In this document: positions 10,201-20,082 of the stretch, one piece after another
Position numbering within the stretch: the first letter of the stretch is position 1
Layout of the letters: each line of letters starts with the position of its first letter
Source: Oncomelania hupensis
Lineage: Eukaryota > Mollusca > Gastropoda > Littorinimorpha > Pomatiopsidae
Assembly (NCBI GenBank): GCA_036898135.1
Contig: CM072522.1
Location: 10,823,186 to 10,887,185, forward strand
DNA: 64,000 bases
Direction: 5' to 3'
The notes under the pieces: model-generated
Told to the model about the DNA's origin: nothing
Database searches by the model: none
What the model saw: the letters and a program-made list of their open reading frames with translations, nothing else
Program-made: the position numbers and the translations under genes

Positions 10201-11404
10201 ACGCCAGTACTATGCTGCACGCAGCGACCTGTCGGTGCAAGAAGGACTCTTGTTGTTTGGCACCCGATTGGTCATTCCTGCAGTCTTGAGGAAGGACGTA
10301 CTTGACCGTATACACAAAGATGGTCATCAGGGCATTGTGAAGTGCCGTGCCCTAGCAAAGAGCTGCGTTTGGTGGCCAGGATTGTCCCGACAGATCGAGG
10401 ACATGGTAGAAAAATGTGCAATGTGCGAAAGGGAGCGACGCAACAGACCAGAGCCACTGAAGCCAAGCAGTGTACCAGATTACCCCTGGCAACGTGTTGG
10501 AATGGATCTATTTGAATGGAAGGGCCAAGAGTATCTCTTGGTTGTGGATTACTTTTCACGCTACATAGAGCTAGCACACCTTTGTTCATCTACTACCTCA
10601 GACACAGTGATCCTGCACTGCAAGAGCATATTTGCCAGACATGGAATTCCGGAGAACGTCCATTCAGATAATGGGCCGCAGTTCGCATCAAGAGTGTTCG
10701 CACAGTTTGCAGAGCTGTATGGGTTTTCCCATACCACCAGCAGTCCACACCACCCAGAGGGGAATGGTGAAGCCGAGCGTGCAGTCAAGACAGTAAAAGG
10801 TCTCCTAGAGAAATCTGGAGATCCGTACTTAGCATTGCTACAGTACAGAGCGACTCCACTACAGTGTGGATACAGCCCATCGGAAATGTCCATGGGAAGG
10901 CGATTGAGAACCAGAGTGCCAGTGGTTCCCTCTCATTTGACTCCAGATTGGCCAGAGCTGCAGAACATGAAAAAAGCAGAGACCATCCAGAAAGATGCCC
11001 AAAAGAAGCACTTTGATCGAAGACATCAGGTCGTACCACTGCCAGCCTTGTCGCCGAAAGATCCGGTGTGGATCAAGGAGCCAAAAGACGAGAAAGCTGT
11101 GATCGTCAAAGCCGTGAGTCCAACGTCCTACTTAGTCGAGACGCCACTAGGAAGACGCCGACGAAACAGACGTCACTTGAATCGGCGTAGGTCAGACCCG
11201 CCGACACCTGTGAAGGTTAACCCAGCAGTGTCTTCTACCCTTCCGAGTCCACGAGAAACAGAAGTCCAGATAGATCTGGAGCCGGACTCAGTGTCACAGC
11301 CGCAGACAATTCCACCACCCGTCGAATCGCGGGATACTGACACAAACTTCACTGTCACCAGAAGTGGCCGCGTAGTGAAGCCGCCTCAGAGACTTGATCT
11401 TTGA
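7202..11404 (+). CDS. Gag-Pol polyprotein of Mag-like gypsy element
   Basis: One uninterrupted 1400-aa frame starts at the ATG at 7202, after a 20-A tract in the leader, and encodes Gag and Pol without a frameshift. Domains in order: Gag capsid-like region to about residue 200; two zinc knuckles at 219-251 (CYKCGYDH..., CHKCKKKGHFSAVC); three spaced copies of a PHxRGGGQ motif; aspartic protease with DTGADV at D391; reverse transcriptase with IDDI at D666-D667; RNase H beginning at D812; integrase zinc finger near 1042-1075; and the integrase core with D1116, D1156 and E1192 (DX39DX35E). The C-terminal 200 residues are basic then Pro/Ser-rich. Every key residue seen is intact. It would form cytoplasmic particles and integrate cDNA in the nucleus. 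Confidence 0.95.
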   Translation: MEEHEAVAPATQNAKCFRPNIPIPGKLDVHSRNLEATWRKFKRQWDNYETATRLDAEDKKYRKAVFLSIIGEDTFDLCDGFSYTAEEDEDDIAVVMSKFQQYCIGETNEIYETFIFNGRNQEGGETVDAYVAALRKLAKTCGFGDKEERMIRDRLVFGVKDDVIRQKLLEDRRLTLSTAIEMCRAHEASHSQARAMTGSTEAVDALQRRRGGQPAKIKCYKCGYDHIQKETCPAKNAECHKCKKKGHFSAVCYSKSQTEYTKSHSQKNIHEVDGDHGLLDTVSSAKTVSQDTKKGSRKPHPRGGGQNLISGKKDIGPCKPHLRGGGQDLCSNEKQSDLRMPHLRGGGQGQLSPSVSTEKTEAVVGPVTGDGTEPWHARVQVDGKMVNFKLDTGADVTVVPPSYAKKSKLQKTKKQLFGPGQNSLIVRGKFSAVMECKGVSTTQDVYVVDNLQQPLLGRPALEALQLVKLVQAVQADLPADKHRKAHPKLFTGLGHMREPYKIRLKENSVPFAVSAPRRVPLPLQKKVEEELKRLQDLEVIRPVTTPTDWCAPIVVVPKGNSDAIRLCVDLTRLNENVRRENYPLPSTDQLLAQLAGATVFTKLDCNSGFHQVPLDEVSQELTTFITPIGRFCYTRLPFGISSGPEVFHRRMSQLLQDIPGVICDIDDILVAGRCQAEHDQRLETVLQRMEQAEVTLNDKCKFSQSSIRFLGHVISKEGIKMDPVKVEAIQKFPRPSNVSEVRRLLGMMNFVQKFSPDLAEVTRPLRELLKKEVAWTWDDAQERAFVQLKEKMSSPPELAHYSPDRPTKVSADSSSYGLGSVLLQQQKNGEWQPVFFASRSLTATEQRYAQVEKEALACTWACEKFADLLIGLPLFTLETDHRPLLALLKTKGLDELSPRIQRFRMRLMRFSYHVIHTAGKNLTTADALSRAPAGSPEDADLRMESDTRAFVQSVIDTLPASEMRLAEIKAKQQEDTDCSKIMEYCRDGWPADKKKLATQLRQYYAARSDLSVQEGLLLFGTRLVIPAVLRKDVLDRIHKDGHQGIVKCRALAKSCVWWPGLSRQIEDMVEKCAMCERERRNRPEPLKPSSVPDYPWQRVGMDLFEWKGQEYLLVVDYFSRYIELAHLCSSTTSDTVILHCKSIFARHGIPENVHSDNGPQFASRVFAQFAELYGFSHTTSSPHHPEGNGEAERAVKTVKGLLEKSGDPYLALLQYRATPLQCGYSPSEMSMGRRLRTRVPVVPSHLTPDWPELQNMKKAETIQKDAQKKHFDRRHQVVPLPALSPKDPVWIKEPKDEKAVIVKAVSPTSYLVETPLGRRRRNRRHLNRRRSDPPTPVKVNPAVSSTLPSPRETEVQIDLEPDSVSQPQTIPPPVESRDTDTNFTVTRSGRVVKPPQRLDL

Positions 11405-11552
11405 ACTGGCAGAGCACATGTGTGAATGCGTGTTAATGAAATCACTGTTTTTGTCATTTGTAGAGGATTATTGATTTAAGTTCAGTTTGATGTTACAAGT
11501 ACAAGACAGTAATTTTTAAGTTGTGTTAGTTTTATATATATATATATATATA

Positions 11553-11575
11553 TAAAAAAAAGAAACAAAGGAGGA
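11553..11575 (+). other. Polypurine tract of Mag-like element
   Basis: A purine run ending aaacaaaggagga lies immediately before the 3' LTR and is the expected plus-strand priming site. It is preceded by a (TA)n run. Confidence 0.8.
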
Positions 11576-11767
11576 TGTAAGGTTAATTATATGCATGACC
11601 TAAGGTTATGACGTGAGTTGATGACGTTTTGATCCGGGGGCTTGTACCGGGTTCCTGCCAAGATGGCAACAGTCTTTGAATAAATCGTGTTAGCTTTCCG
11701 TGCCGTCTATTGTGTTTTATACTGTGTCAAAAGTCATACCTCTCACCCACACAACAATAATCACACA
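11576..11767 (+). repeat. 3' LTR of Mag-like element
   Basis: The 192-bp copy is about 99% identical to the 5' LTR. It ends at the right-hand ccaat duplication. Confidence 0.95.
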
Positions 11768-11928
11768 CCAATCAGTTTACCAACATCTAAAGGATCCATA
11801 TTTCCTAATTCAACAGGTTTCATTTTTAAAAGAGATTTTGCAATCATAGCGTAAGCTGTATTTAGGCCAACTAATACAGCATTATAGTATCCAAGATTTA
11901 CAATTGTTTGTTCATATGGTACACTCAT
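11768..11928 (-). pseudogene. N-terminal part of small ORF d of an unidentified compact element
   Basis: The minus frame starts with ATG at 11926-11928 (MSVPYEQTIVNLGYYNAVLV) and stays open for 53 codons until it meets the gypsy element. It continues beyond the element at 6870-6788. The predicted protein is about 75-80 aa with hydrophobic stretches around residues 13-35. It lies 26 bp downstream of ORF c on the same strand, as in a compact multi-gene element. I do not recognise the family well enough to name a function. Confidence 0.5.
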
Positions 11929-11954
11929 TTTATATATCATAAAAAAATAAAATA

Positions 11955-12367
11955 TTATTGCATTGAAAACACATCCAATGATGGCTTCAATGATGGAGAT
12001 GATTCAGTTTCTTTCTCTACCAGTGGTTTTGTGGGTTTCTGTTTCTTTTTTCCTTGGCGGTATTTATATATTCTGTACCAACTTGCACCTACTGCACCGG
12101 CTAGACATAAATAATACACATTCTTATTTGAAGATTGTACTGTTTGTATTTGTTCTTTTTTGTTTGTTGTTAATGTTTGTTGCGTTATTGTTTCTTCTTT
12201 TAGCTGTGCTGATTCTTTTTTTGTTAATATGTTTGGTTTTGTTTGTCTGTTCTATCTATGTAACTTGTTAAATTCTGTAACTTCTTTCCAGCTGCAATTC
12301 TTCCTAGACTCTTTTGTTTAGTCACTGTCACCGTATTCTGTTGGTTCTTCGAATTCTTCATCTCCAT
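11955..12367 (-). pseudogene. Small ORF c: lysine-rich, AAGKK-motif protein with one membrane segment (main part)
   Basis: On the minus strand the frame from the MITE junction reads a basic motif (KSLGRIAAGKKLQNL) and then, after a frameshift, a Gln/Thr/Lys-rich helix. A likely membrane segment follows (VYYLCLAGAVGASWYRIYKY), then a charged tail ending SLDVFSMQ with a stop at 11955-11957. Its first 11 codons lie beyond the MITE at 12602-12634. A basic AAGKK motif ahead of a single membrane helix is a layout I associate with small proteins of integrase-bearing, virus-like DNA elements, but that link is from memory and unproven. The copy is broken by the MITE and one frameshift. Confidence 0.5.
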
Positions 12368-12601
12368 CAGTGCTTCAGATTGTTTTCAGACATCATGGGC
12401 CCAATGACCCATGGCCATGCAAAATGATGGGTCCATTTTGAAAAAGATGGGTCATTGACAATCGAAGGTATTCGTATCGTATGTTCACCTAGTCCTTGAT
12501 TTTTATGACGCGCCAGGCTGGCGCATTCACGTTGACTGTTACGCGCCATTCTGATAAAATATGCGCCAATGGCGCGGGCGCGCCAACAATCTGAAGCACT
12601 G
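12368..12601. mobile_element. MITE with 17-bp terminal inverted repeats and 6-bp duplication
   Basis: Perfect inverted ends CAGTGCTTCAGATTGTT (12368-12384) and its reverse complement (12585-12601) bound a 234-bp element. It is flanked by the exact 6-bp duplication ctccat at 12362-12367 and 12602-12607. There is no coding capacity; the interior includes a gatgggtc/gaccca palindromic region and a gcgcgggcgcgcc stretch. It inserted into small ORF c. Confidence 0.9.
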
Positions 12602-12608
12602 CTCCATC

Positions 12609-12863
12609 TCAATCTCCAGATTGGAAGAGTCCATTTTTAATAGCAGATAAATTTATGTGTTGAAAAGTAATTAGCCCAGCTGATAAAGGTACCAACAAGC
12701 TTCCAAACTGTTAATATAGATTTCTTAATACCTCACTAATCCCACTGACAATAGGATATTGAATCAAATCGTCAAATAAACAATTTTTACAATCTAAAGT
12801 AACAAAGGCCGTCACAGCTTTGGTATATAACTTCACAATCGAACGCCCCAGACTTTTAACCAT
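12609..12863 (-). pseudogene. Small ORF a/b of the same compact element, one internal stop
   Basis: The minus frame starts at 12861-12863 (MVKSLGRSIVKLYTKAVTAF), meets a TAA at 12711-12713, and continues in the same frame to a TGA at 12609-12611, giving 85 codons in total. Its end overlaps the start of ORF c (ATG at 12632-12634) by 26 bp, which supports a compact gene array. The product would be small and amphipathic, with a hydrophobic stretch (SLLVPLSAGLITF) near the C-terminus. No homologue is named. The 5' side abuts a retroposon, so the true start may be lost. Confidence 0.45.
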
Positions 12864-12865
12864 TA

Positions 12866-13258
12866 CATTACATTTTTATTGCTTTAGGTCCAGCGGACTC
12901 TTCCGAGCCAAATCAGGACCGGACAACCCCTGATCCGCATAAAAGATCTGCTGAAACAACCCTAGTGGTAAAACCGAAAGCTCTCCACCAGCCAGTCACT
13001 TTACAATAAAGACATCCCACGCAGGGGACGGATGAGGCCTCACCCCAACTTATCGAACCCCCGGTTACAAAAACAAAATAGAATACAAACATCATTATAA
13101 ATTATTAACAAAACACATACATATAAAATGTCTACATTGCTAAATAATAACATCATATGAAGCCCTAGTGACCACCTGGCAGAAAGCGTCCAATATTCCC
13201 AAGCTGATCCAACAGACCTCATACACAAATAAGGAGTCTTGTCCCGGAAGAGTTTTCA
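12866..13258 (-). repeat. Non-autonomous retroposon copy 3, 5'-truncated
   Basis: It matches the 3' half of the 700-bp retroposons at 38670-39374 and 39931-40629, read on the minus strand. It ends in the block gtccgctggacctaaagcaa shared with LINE A. The 5' half is missing and LINE A begins within a few bases, so either this copy was truncated on insertion or LINE A cut it. Confidence 0.75.
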
Positions 13259-13369
13259 AGAAAAAAGGTACAATACAACACAATACAAGTTTATTGCTTT
13301 AGGTCCAGCGGACTCTTCCGAGCCAAATCAGGACCAGAGAGACGTTATCTTAAAATATTATAAAATGAT

Positions 13370-15583
13370 TCAAATCTTAAAAAACAAGCCTGTTACTCTT
13401 AAATACACAAACAAACTTTCACATGACACCTCTTTAAGAGTCTTCTTTAAAACTGATGTATTAAAAATATATTCTCTTTCTTCAATCAAATCACTAAATT
13501 CAGTCCTATCAATAAAATCCAAACTAAACAAAACATGTCGATACGATTCATATGCGATAAAACAAACCAACATCATGTAAAAATTGAAACAGACGTTGAC
13601 CATTACATACTTTAAAAATCTCTTTGAAAGGTATTGAACCAAAATATGTTCTCTTTCCTCTATCAGATCAGCACACTCAGACATGAAATGGCGAACGGAA
13701 AAGGATTGATCACATGCAAAGCACCAAGGTGGTTCTTCTCCTTTTAAAAGGAAACTGTGGGTGACATACGTATGCCCAATATGAAGGCGAGATAACACTG
13801 TTTCTTCTTTGCGAGTGGATGCAAAGTTAGGCAAAGAAGTGGACAAATCGGGAAGAATTTGAAATAATTTGTTGTTGACATGGTTAGACCAGTCAGTCTG
13901 CCACAGTGGTTTACAATAAGATCCAGTCATACAACGTAGGTCAGAGTAGGGCACAAACTGGAAAATCTCTGGAGGGAAATCGAGATGCAGAGCATCTTTA
14001 GCCGCCCTGTCTACTGCAATATTGCCACGGATGCCCATGTGACCAGGGACCCACATAAAAACTATCTTTTTACCCTCAGAAACAAGTTGTGTATGGAGGT
14101 CATGGATCTCTGCCAGAAAAGGGTGTGATATCTTTCTCGTGGAAAGAGCCTGGAGTGCTGACAGTGAATCGGACATGATTAAAAATGAGGTTCTTTTGGA
14201 TTGATAAACTTGTTTCAGAGCTAAATGAATTGCCTTGAGCTCAGCTGTATAGACAGAACAAAAATCAGGTAAACGCTGTTGCAAAGGCTGGTCTAAGTGT
14301 CTCCCAGAGACCGACGCAGCAGCAACTGAATCTCCTTTCTTTGACCCGTCTGTAAAAAGTTGTTCATATCCTGGGTATAAAGCACACTGTTCTAAATAAA
14401 GTTGGTTATATACGGTTTCAGATGTATTGTTTTTAAGGAAAGCGGACAACTGCCAATTAATGTTTGGGGTACATAATTTCCATGGGGGAGCTTCAGTCCG
14501 AAGCTCATCATCGTTGATGGAAGCAACATCAATACCTGCTTTTTCCAAATGAGCCTGCATTCTGATGCCAAACGAAGGAATTATGTTAGGTTTGGCTTCA
14601 AATTTCTGAACAAAATCTGGGTTGAAAACACAGTCATAAGCAGGGTTCATGGGATCAGTTTTTAATTTTAAATAGTAATTCAGTGACAATTTTGTGCGTC
14701 TCAGCTCCAGCGGAGGTTCGTTAGCTTCCACGTAAAGGCTTTCACAAGGGGAGGTGCGAAACGCACCCAAAGCTATGCGTAGTGCCTGATGAGCAACTGG
14801 ATCTAACATCTTAAGATAAGATTTTCTAGCAGAACCATAAACAATGCAACCATAGTCTAACTTGGATCTAATTAGAGAACGATATAACAGCAGTAAAGTT
14901 TTCTTGTCAGCACCCCAGTCTGTACCACTGATAACCTTGAGCAAATTGCAGGCCTGTTGACATTTAGTTTTCAAATTTTTAAGGTGAGGAATGAAAGATA
15001 GCTTTTGATCAAAAATAACACCCAAAAATTTGACTTGTTGGACCGCCTTTATTGGAGTTTTATTGAGGAGAATAGTAGGGTCTTGAGTAATTCCCCGGTG
15101 CTTGGAAAAGTGAATACATTCAGTTTTTGCTTCAGAAAATTTAAAACCATTTTGTAAAACCCAGTCTTCAACGGCCTTGACACATAACTGTAGCTGACGT
15201 TCTGCAGATGCCAAAGTTTTACCTTTGGCTACTAACGCAAAATCGTCAACAAACAAAGAATTGTCAATTCCCCGTTTAACGGAACGAACAATATTATTTA
15301 TTTTAATATTAAACAGCAAGGGAGACAAGATGCTACCCTGAGGCACTCCCATCTCCTGTTCCCTCATATCTGACAAAGATCCCCCAACCTTAACCTGAAA
15401 GAGTCTGTCCGTTAGAAAATTGGATATAAACAGAGGTAAATGTCCCTTCAAACCCATTTCTTGTAAATCTGAAAGAATGCCATATTTCCATGTGGTATCA
15501 TAAGCTTTTTCCAAATCAAACATGATGGCAACGACATGTTCACCCTGGACGAACGCGTTACGGATAAAAGTTTCCAGTTGCAC
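13370..15583 (-). pseudogene. LINE A ORF2, C-terminal part: RT palm/thumb, RNase H, C-terminal domain
   Basis: The 737-codon frame includes RT motifs GVPQGSILSPLLFN and FVDDFALVA, then an RNase H domain opening FTDGSKKGDS and including SDSLSALQAL and WVPGHMGIRGN. A C-terminal CxxC...H cluster follows (CFACDQSFSVRHFMSEC). The frame is separated from the upstream RT by a 1-nt deletion near 15640, where LINE B keeps one more A (ggataaaatatt versus ggataaatatt). The last 100 residues contain DLIEERE twice, about 67 residues apart, suggesting a local duplication before the stop. It would reverse transcribe at a nicked target site if intact. Confidence 0.9.
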
Positions 15584-17250
15584 TAGGTGGTCAACAGTAC
15601 TTCGACCACTTCGAAAGCCACACTGAGTGTTGGATAAATATTATTTGTTTCTAGATACCACAGTAAACGAGAATAAACCATTCTTTCTAGCGTCTTGCAT
15701 AAGCAAGACGTTAAGGCTATTGGTCTATAGTTTGTCGGGTTAGTATGGTCTTTGCCAGGTTTAGGGATGGGGACAATAATGGCCTTTCTCCAGGAGGGAG
15801 GAAAGGTGCCAGTGATCCAGAGCTGATTAAAGATGTCCAGCAGTTGAGACCGTGAGTACCTTGTTAAATGTCTGAGAAATTGATAATGTACATCATCCGG
15901 TCCAACTGCTGAATCTGCACTTTTGTTAATTGCATCGTCAAGCTCGACTAATGAAAACGGAATGTTGTAATCTTCAGAATTATCGGAGGTAAAATTTAAC
16001 TGTTGTTTTTCTTTACGGGTTTTAACTGTTTGAAAAGGGACAGAATAATTTTCAGAGGAAGAATTTGCAGCAAAAGAAGAAGCCAAAAGATTAGCTACTA
16101 ATTTTTTATCTCCGATTACGTCACCCTGCACAGTAAGGCATGGGCTCACCTGTTTGTTACTTTTATTTTTGAGTTTGCGGACTACTTTCCACACCTTCGA
16201 CAGTTTCGCTTTCGAATTAAGCGTGGAGCAGAAACCTCTCCACGATTCTCTTCTCTTTCGTTTGAAGAGCTGACGGCATCGCGCTCGCAAACGTTGGTGG
16301 TTTTGTTTATTTTCAGTGCTTGGGTGTAAAAACATAGTTCTTAAAGCTTTTTTACGAGCTTGCTGAAGTTTTCTACATTCATCGTCAAACCAGGGTTTTT
16401 TAAGTGTGTGAGGGTTTGACGAAGTTTGCGGAATGGACTCCTTGGCACTGTTTATAACTATGTCAGTGTAAAGCTGTACTGGATCTATGGCATTCGAAAA
16501 TTCTTGTTCCTTAGCACGTAACTGAACCTCACACAGGTTAGAAAACAGACTCCAGTTAGCTTGTTTCAGTTTCCACCTGCCATGAGTTTGCTCAAGGTTG
16601 TCTGAATCATGTTTTAATAAAACCGGAAAATGGTCGCTGCCATGGAGATCTTCTAAAACTGTCCATTTAAAATCCAAAAGTAAGGAGGGATCACAGATCG
16701 ATATATCAATGTGGGACAAAGAAGCAGTTCTAGAACAGGAAAAAGTAGGAGCACCCTCATTCAAAGTTACTAGGTTTAACGCGTCTAAAATGTCCTCAAT
16801 TATTTTACCCTGAGAATCGGTACGATCGCTACCCCACAGGGGAGAGCGGCCATTAAAATCTCCCAACAACAAAAAAGGGGTAGGTAACTTTTGAATCAAA
16901 TTCTCAAGGTCATTTTTGTTTACAGTTATGGATGGGGTCAAATATATAGAACAAACTGTGAGGGATTTAAAACAAGATACTCTAGCTGCAACTGCGGGTA
17001 AACTTGTATTCAGTGAAATTGGGTTAAAGGGACGTTTCTATCAATAAAGAGTGAAACGCCTCTAGAAGATAGACAATCAGTAGACGAATAACCAGTAATA
17101 TTTATAATCTGTTTCTCTGACAGGAGAGTTTCCTGAAGGGCCAACACTTCAGGTCGATGCTCTGTCAGCAGACAGCATAGCTCCTCATAATTTGCCCTTA
17201 TCCCTCAGATGTTCCATTGTAAAATGGACATAAAAATGAAGTAAAAGAAT
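15583..17250 (-). pseudogene. LINE A ORF2, N-terminal part: APE-type endonuclease and RT fingers
   Basis: The 452-codon frame (start 16941) carries the APE-endonuclease block LLGDFNGRSPLWGSD and HGSDHFPVLL, then RT motifs KPGKDHTNPTNYRPIALTS. The first roughly 90 residues of the endonuclease lie upstream (about 16945-17220, reading ALQETLLSEKQIINITGYSS) in another frame, after loss of one G in gttaaaggg[g]acg that LINE B retains. It ends by shifting into frame with the 13370-15583 part. Confidence 0.85.
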
Positions 17251-17278
17251 GTTAAAATTTTCATCTCCGAGAGCACAA

Positions 17279-17903
17279 TTACGTCTCTTTATCTTTGGGA
17301 CCCTCGTCCATCTCTTCATGTTCCATCAACCCCCCGAAACGGTTCTCCGTTTCGAGAGGCTGATGGTGCTTGGAAGAAAGGGGTCCGGGCCTTTGATTTT
17401 TTGTCAAAGCCCCGGAACCCGAACTGCCAGCCGACTTCCTCCCCTTCTCCCCAGCACCGGACTTTGTATCTTCCCTCTCCCCCTCACCCCTTCCAATCTT
17501 TCCCTCTCCTCCTCTGACGCTCTTCTGCTGGGTAACTAGAATTTTAGCCTCCCCAGCAACTACCCGGTCGCTAAAACCGGTCGTTGCTGGTGCGGTGGCA
17601 TGAGGCCTAGCCTCCTTTGCAGCAGGTGTGACGGCTTTTGACACGGCCGTCTGCGTGTTGTGGGTGACGGTTGGGGACGTGCCCGTCGGCACGTTCTCCA
17701 GTGTAATCGGTGGGGCTGGAGAACCCCCCTTTTGAACAAACGTGAACATTTTTTCCAGAGTGTCCATCCGCTTGCACAACGTTTCAAGAATCTGGGTCAT
17801 TTTATTTAAGAGAATTTCCGTTGCCGGAGGTGTGCTAGATTCCACAAGAGGTGTGGAACCAACAACGGACGCAAATGACCTCTCTCGCACAGCCGGCCTA
17901 CTT
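17279..17903 (-). pseudogene. LINE A ORF1, C-terminal part
   Basis: The minus frame reads ERSFASVVGSTPLVESS, then a coiled stretch (LNKMTQILETLCKRMDTLEKM) and a Gly/Ser/Lys-rich tail ending EMDEGPKDKET. The same segments occur in LINE B ORF1, where the zinc knuckles precede them. Here the knuckles are missing because the element is 5'-truncated. ORF1 proteins of this type bind LINE RNA. Confidence 0.8.
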
Positions 17904-18004
17904 TCCGTGACAAAATGTGAAAATTTTAGACCAAATGAAATGCATAAAATAGATCTGTTATATCTGTCCCTTCCCCGCCCCCCCCCCCCCCCCAACAAAT
18001 AACA

Positions 18005-18336
18005 AAGAAAAAAATACAGGTATGCTCTACTGTTATTGGTATATCTACCAGGTTTAAAGACGCCCATCCTCTTAGGACAAAAAATTCTGCTGAGATCGCT
18101 CAAGCCTTAAATGAGATTTATTCAAGAGGGCCTTTTAAATTCCCTAGACTTATTCAATGGGATGAGGGGTCTGAATTCAAAGGAGCCGTTAACCAGCTTT
18201 TGTTAAAACATAATGTAACTGTTAGAAGAGGAGTTGCTGGATTACACAGATCGCAGGATATTGTAGAAAACGTTAATCGGCAATTCCCAGAAAGGAGTTG
18301 TTTACTGAAACCACTAATGCAGAATGGGTTATTAGG
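18005..18336 (+). pseudogene. Maverick/Polinton-like retroviral-type integrase, core fragment (5' part)
   Basis: The plus frame reads STRFKDAHPLRTKNSAEIAQ, then IYSRGPFKFPRLIQWDEGSE and HRSQDIVENVNRQF. This is the integrase-core pattern of Maverick/Polinton and related elements, in which the usual blocks are RGPLxWPKxxxxDxGxEF and HRxQGIVERFNR. The second catalytic Asp is at 18161-18163 and Glu at 18266-18268 (DX34E). The first catalytic Asp position is Gly (codon 18038-18040), so the enzyme is dead. A frameshift follows the Glu block. The frame then runs into the TSD at 18332-18336 and resumes after the LTR element at 25162. The N-terminus is missing, next to LINE A. Confidence 0.75.
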
Positions 18337-20082
18337 TGTCACAGGGCAGTCTGTGATGAAAGCCGAGCAGTCTGTGTGAGAAGAGTATAAGGGCGGGGGT
18401 AGTAACTGCGTGATTATCGTATGCGTGGTTATGCGTGCAAATCGTGATTCAACAGCGTAGATCGGCTAGCCAGTTTAGGAATTTGCTCACTATAGTCGGA
18501 ACAGGTTTTGACAGAGTCACAGAGAGGACGTGCGGTCTTGTTTCTCTGGAGTTGTTTTTGTTCTGGAAGTAAGGGAGGGACAGTTATTGACGTAAATAAT
18601 AGCTGGTTCCAAAAGGAATACTAGTTGGAAGTGTTACAGTTGTGGTAGCAAGCTCGGGAAAGAGTGTAGCTCAAAATAACTAAGTTTTGTGTTTGTGGTA
18701 GGTTAGTGTTGAGTTTTTGTCCTCTAACGGAAACTACTACGCACTGGATTACCTTACTTGGAGTACTGTGTAGACAAGCAGGGGAAAGGGCTACAGGTAC
18801 TATTACATTCGAACCATGTGGGTAAGTGTGATGGTGGTATTTTTCCTTACTGTGCCATTGACCGAGGGCCGGCTGTTGGGGTGTTGAACGATAGCTGTGT
18901 GTGAGGCAGAAGAAAGGAAGAGTGCGACTGAAGGAGGGAGAATGAGGGAGGAGAATGGGGGTGAAGTGTGATGAAGGTAGGATGGAAGTGGTTGCTGTTG
19001 TCGTGGTTGTGGTTGCTTGAGATGAATAATGTGTTGATGTTTACATGTATTCATTTGCAGCATTGCTCATTTCATGCATTCATTATTTCATTGAGTTTCA
19101 TGAATTGTGTGTTTGATTAAAAGTGACAATAATAGTAGTCAAGGGAAGTGGACAGCAGTTGTGCCTCCTCAAGATGCAGAAGTTAGTGAGTGTAATAGGG
19201 GGGAGAGTGTGAGGAGGGATGGGGACAGAATCAGGTGGACATGACATTAACAATACGACAAGCATGTTGCAGGTTCGAAAGTTCGTTCGTATTCATCAGC
19301 TCGTCACTGGGTAACGTGGATCGACGTTGACCAGCGTCGTGCGACAACGACGACGGCACTTGGTCATGTGGACTGAACATCATCATCACCACCCGTTCGT
19401 CTACGTCCGCATCATTGTGTACATCATCATCGTTCCACAACCCCACCCTTCCCGTGGTGGTTGTGACGTCCGTGGACGGGACCTGGCCTCGACGTCGCAG
19501 TGTTAGCTGACTGGAGGAGTCCAGCTGGGAGACGTCGACGGTGGCAGGGCTGCCGCGACTACGGCGTCACCATCATCATCATCATCATCGTCAGCGGCGA
19601 GAGGGAGCGGCGACGCCACTACGTTTGGACATCAACTGCAATGGTCCGATAACAGCTACGAGGAGGGGCGGATACCTTTACGGAGACTTCGACAGGGACG
19701 TCATACAGCCAGGTTGGCTCTTTCCTTGTTGTCCCTCTCTTAACACTCGAACCCCCCTTTTCGGTTGTTTACGTGCAACGGACATTTGCGGTGCACAGTC
19801 GATACATAGACGTGGTTGATTAGCAACCCTCGATCATCTGACATACCATTTCATTGTTCATCGACCCATTGATTGTTCCATCACCATTTTTCTCGTTTCA
19901 TGTGTAAATGTTGTATGTGTATGAGTGTGTGGTATGAATGAATAAATAGCTTGAAAGTTGTATATATATTTGTTGTGTTTTCATCGCTTCCGTCTGCGGG
20001 TAATCGCCATTCTGTCTGGGTTGTCTGCGTGTGGAAGTTGTCTGTTTGTGGCGTCTGCCCAGGGGGAGTCGTGGCGGTGACA
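18337..20082 (+). repeat. 5' LTR of Gmr1-like element
   Basis: The LTR is 1746 bp, TG...CA. A TATA-like gtataagg lies about 50 bp in (near 18387) and AATAAA at 19941-19946. A (CAT)n run near 19569-19590 explains a His-rich spurious frame. The long length is unusual beside the 192- and 230-bp LTRs of the other gypsy elements here. Confidence 0.95.

Larger units (their letters stand above)
6871..11767 (+). mobile_element. Complete Ty3/gypsy LTR retrotransposon, Mag-like
   Basis: Two 192-bp LTRs (6871-7062 and 11576-11767), each beginning TG and ending CA, differ at about two positions. They flank a single long ORF. The element is bounded by a perfect 5-bp duplication, ccaat, at 6866-6870 and 11768-11772. 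A primer-binding site, a polypurine tract and all enzymatic domains are present, and no env gene is seen. Near-identical LTRs and an uninterrupted ORF indicate a recent, possibly still competent insertion. It landed inside small ORF d of an older minus-strand element. Confidence 0.95.
13262..17916 (-). mobile_element. LINE A: I/Nimb-like non-LTR retrotransposon, 5'-truncated
   Basis: The minus-strand order is the ORF1 C-terminal part (17279-17903), endonuclease, reverse transcriptase, RNase H and C-terminal domain (17250-13370), then a 3' UTR ending in ggacctaaagcaataaac. The presence of RNase H after RT places it with the I-group clades. LINE B at 35.8-42.4 kb is a close relative and shows which bases A has lost. 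The 5' end is near 17916, inside ORF1. It separates the minus-strand small-ORF cluster from the plus-strand integrase remnant. Confidence 0.85.

Noticed and set aside
18154..18342. Minus-strand 62-codon ORF
   Set aside because: It is the shadow of the integrase core on the plus strand.
19541..19819. His-rich ORF in the long LTR (and its twin at 24618-24896)
   Set aside because: Encoded by a (CAT)n run inside the LTR and present only because the LTR is duplicated.
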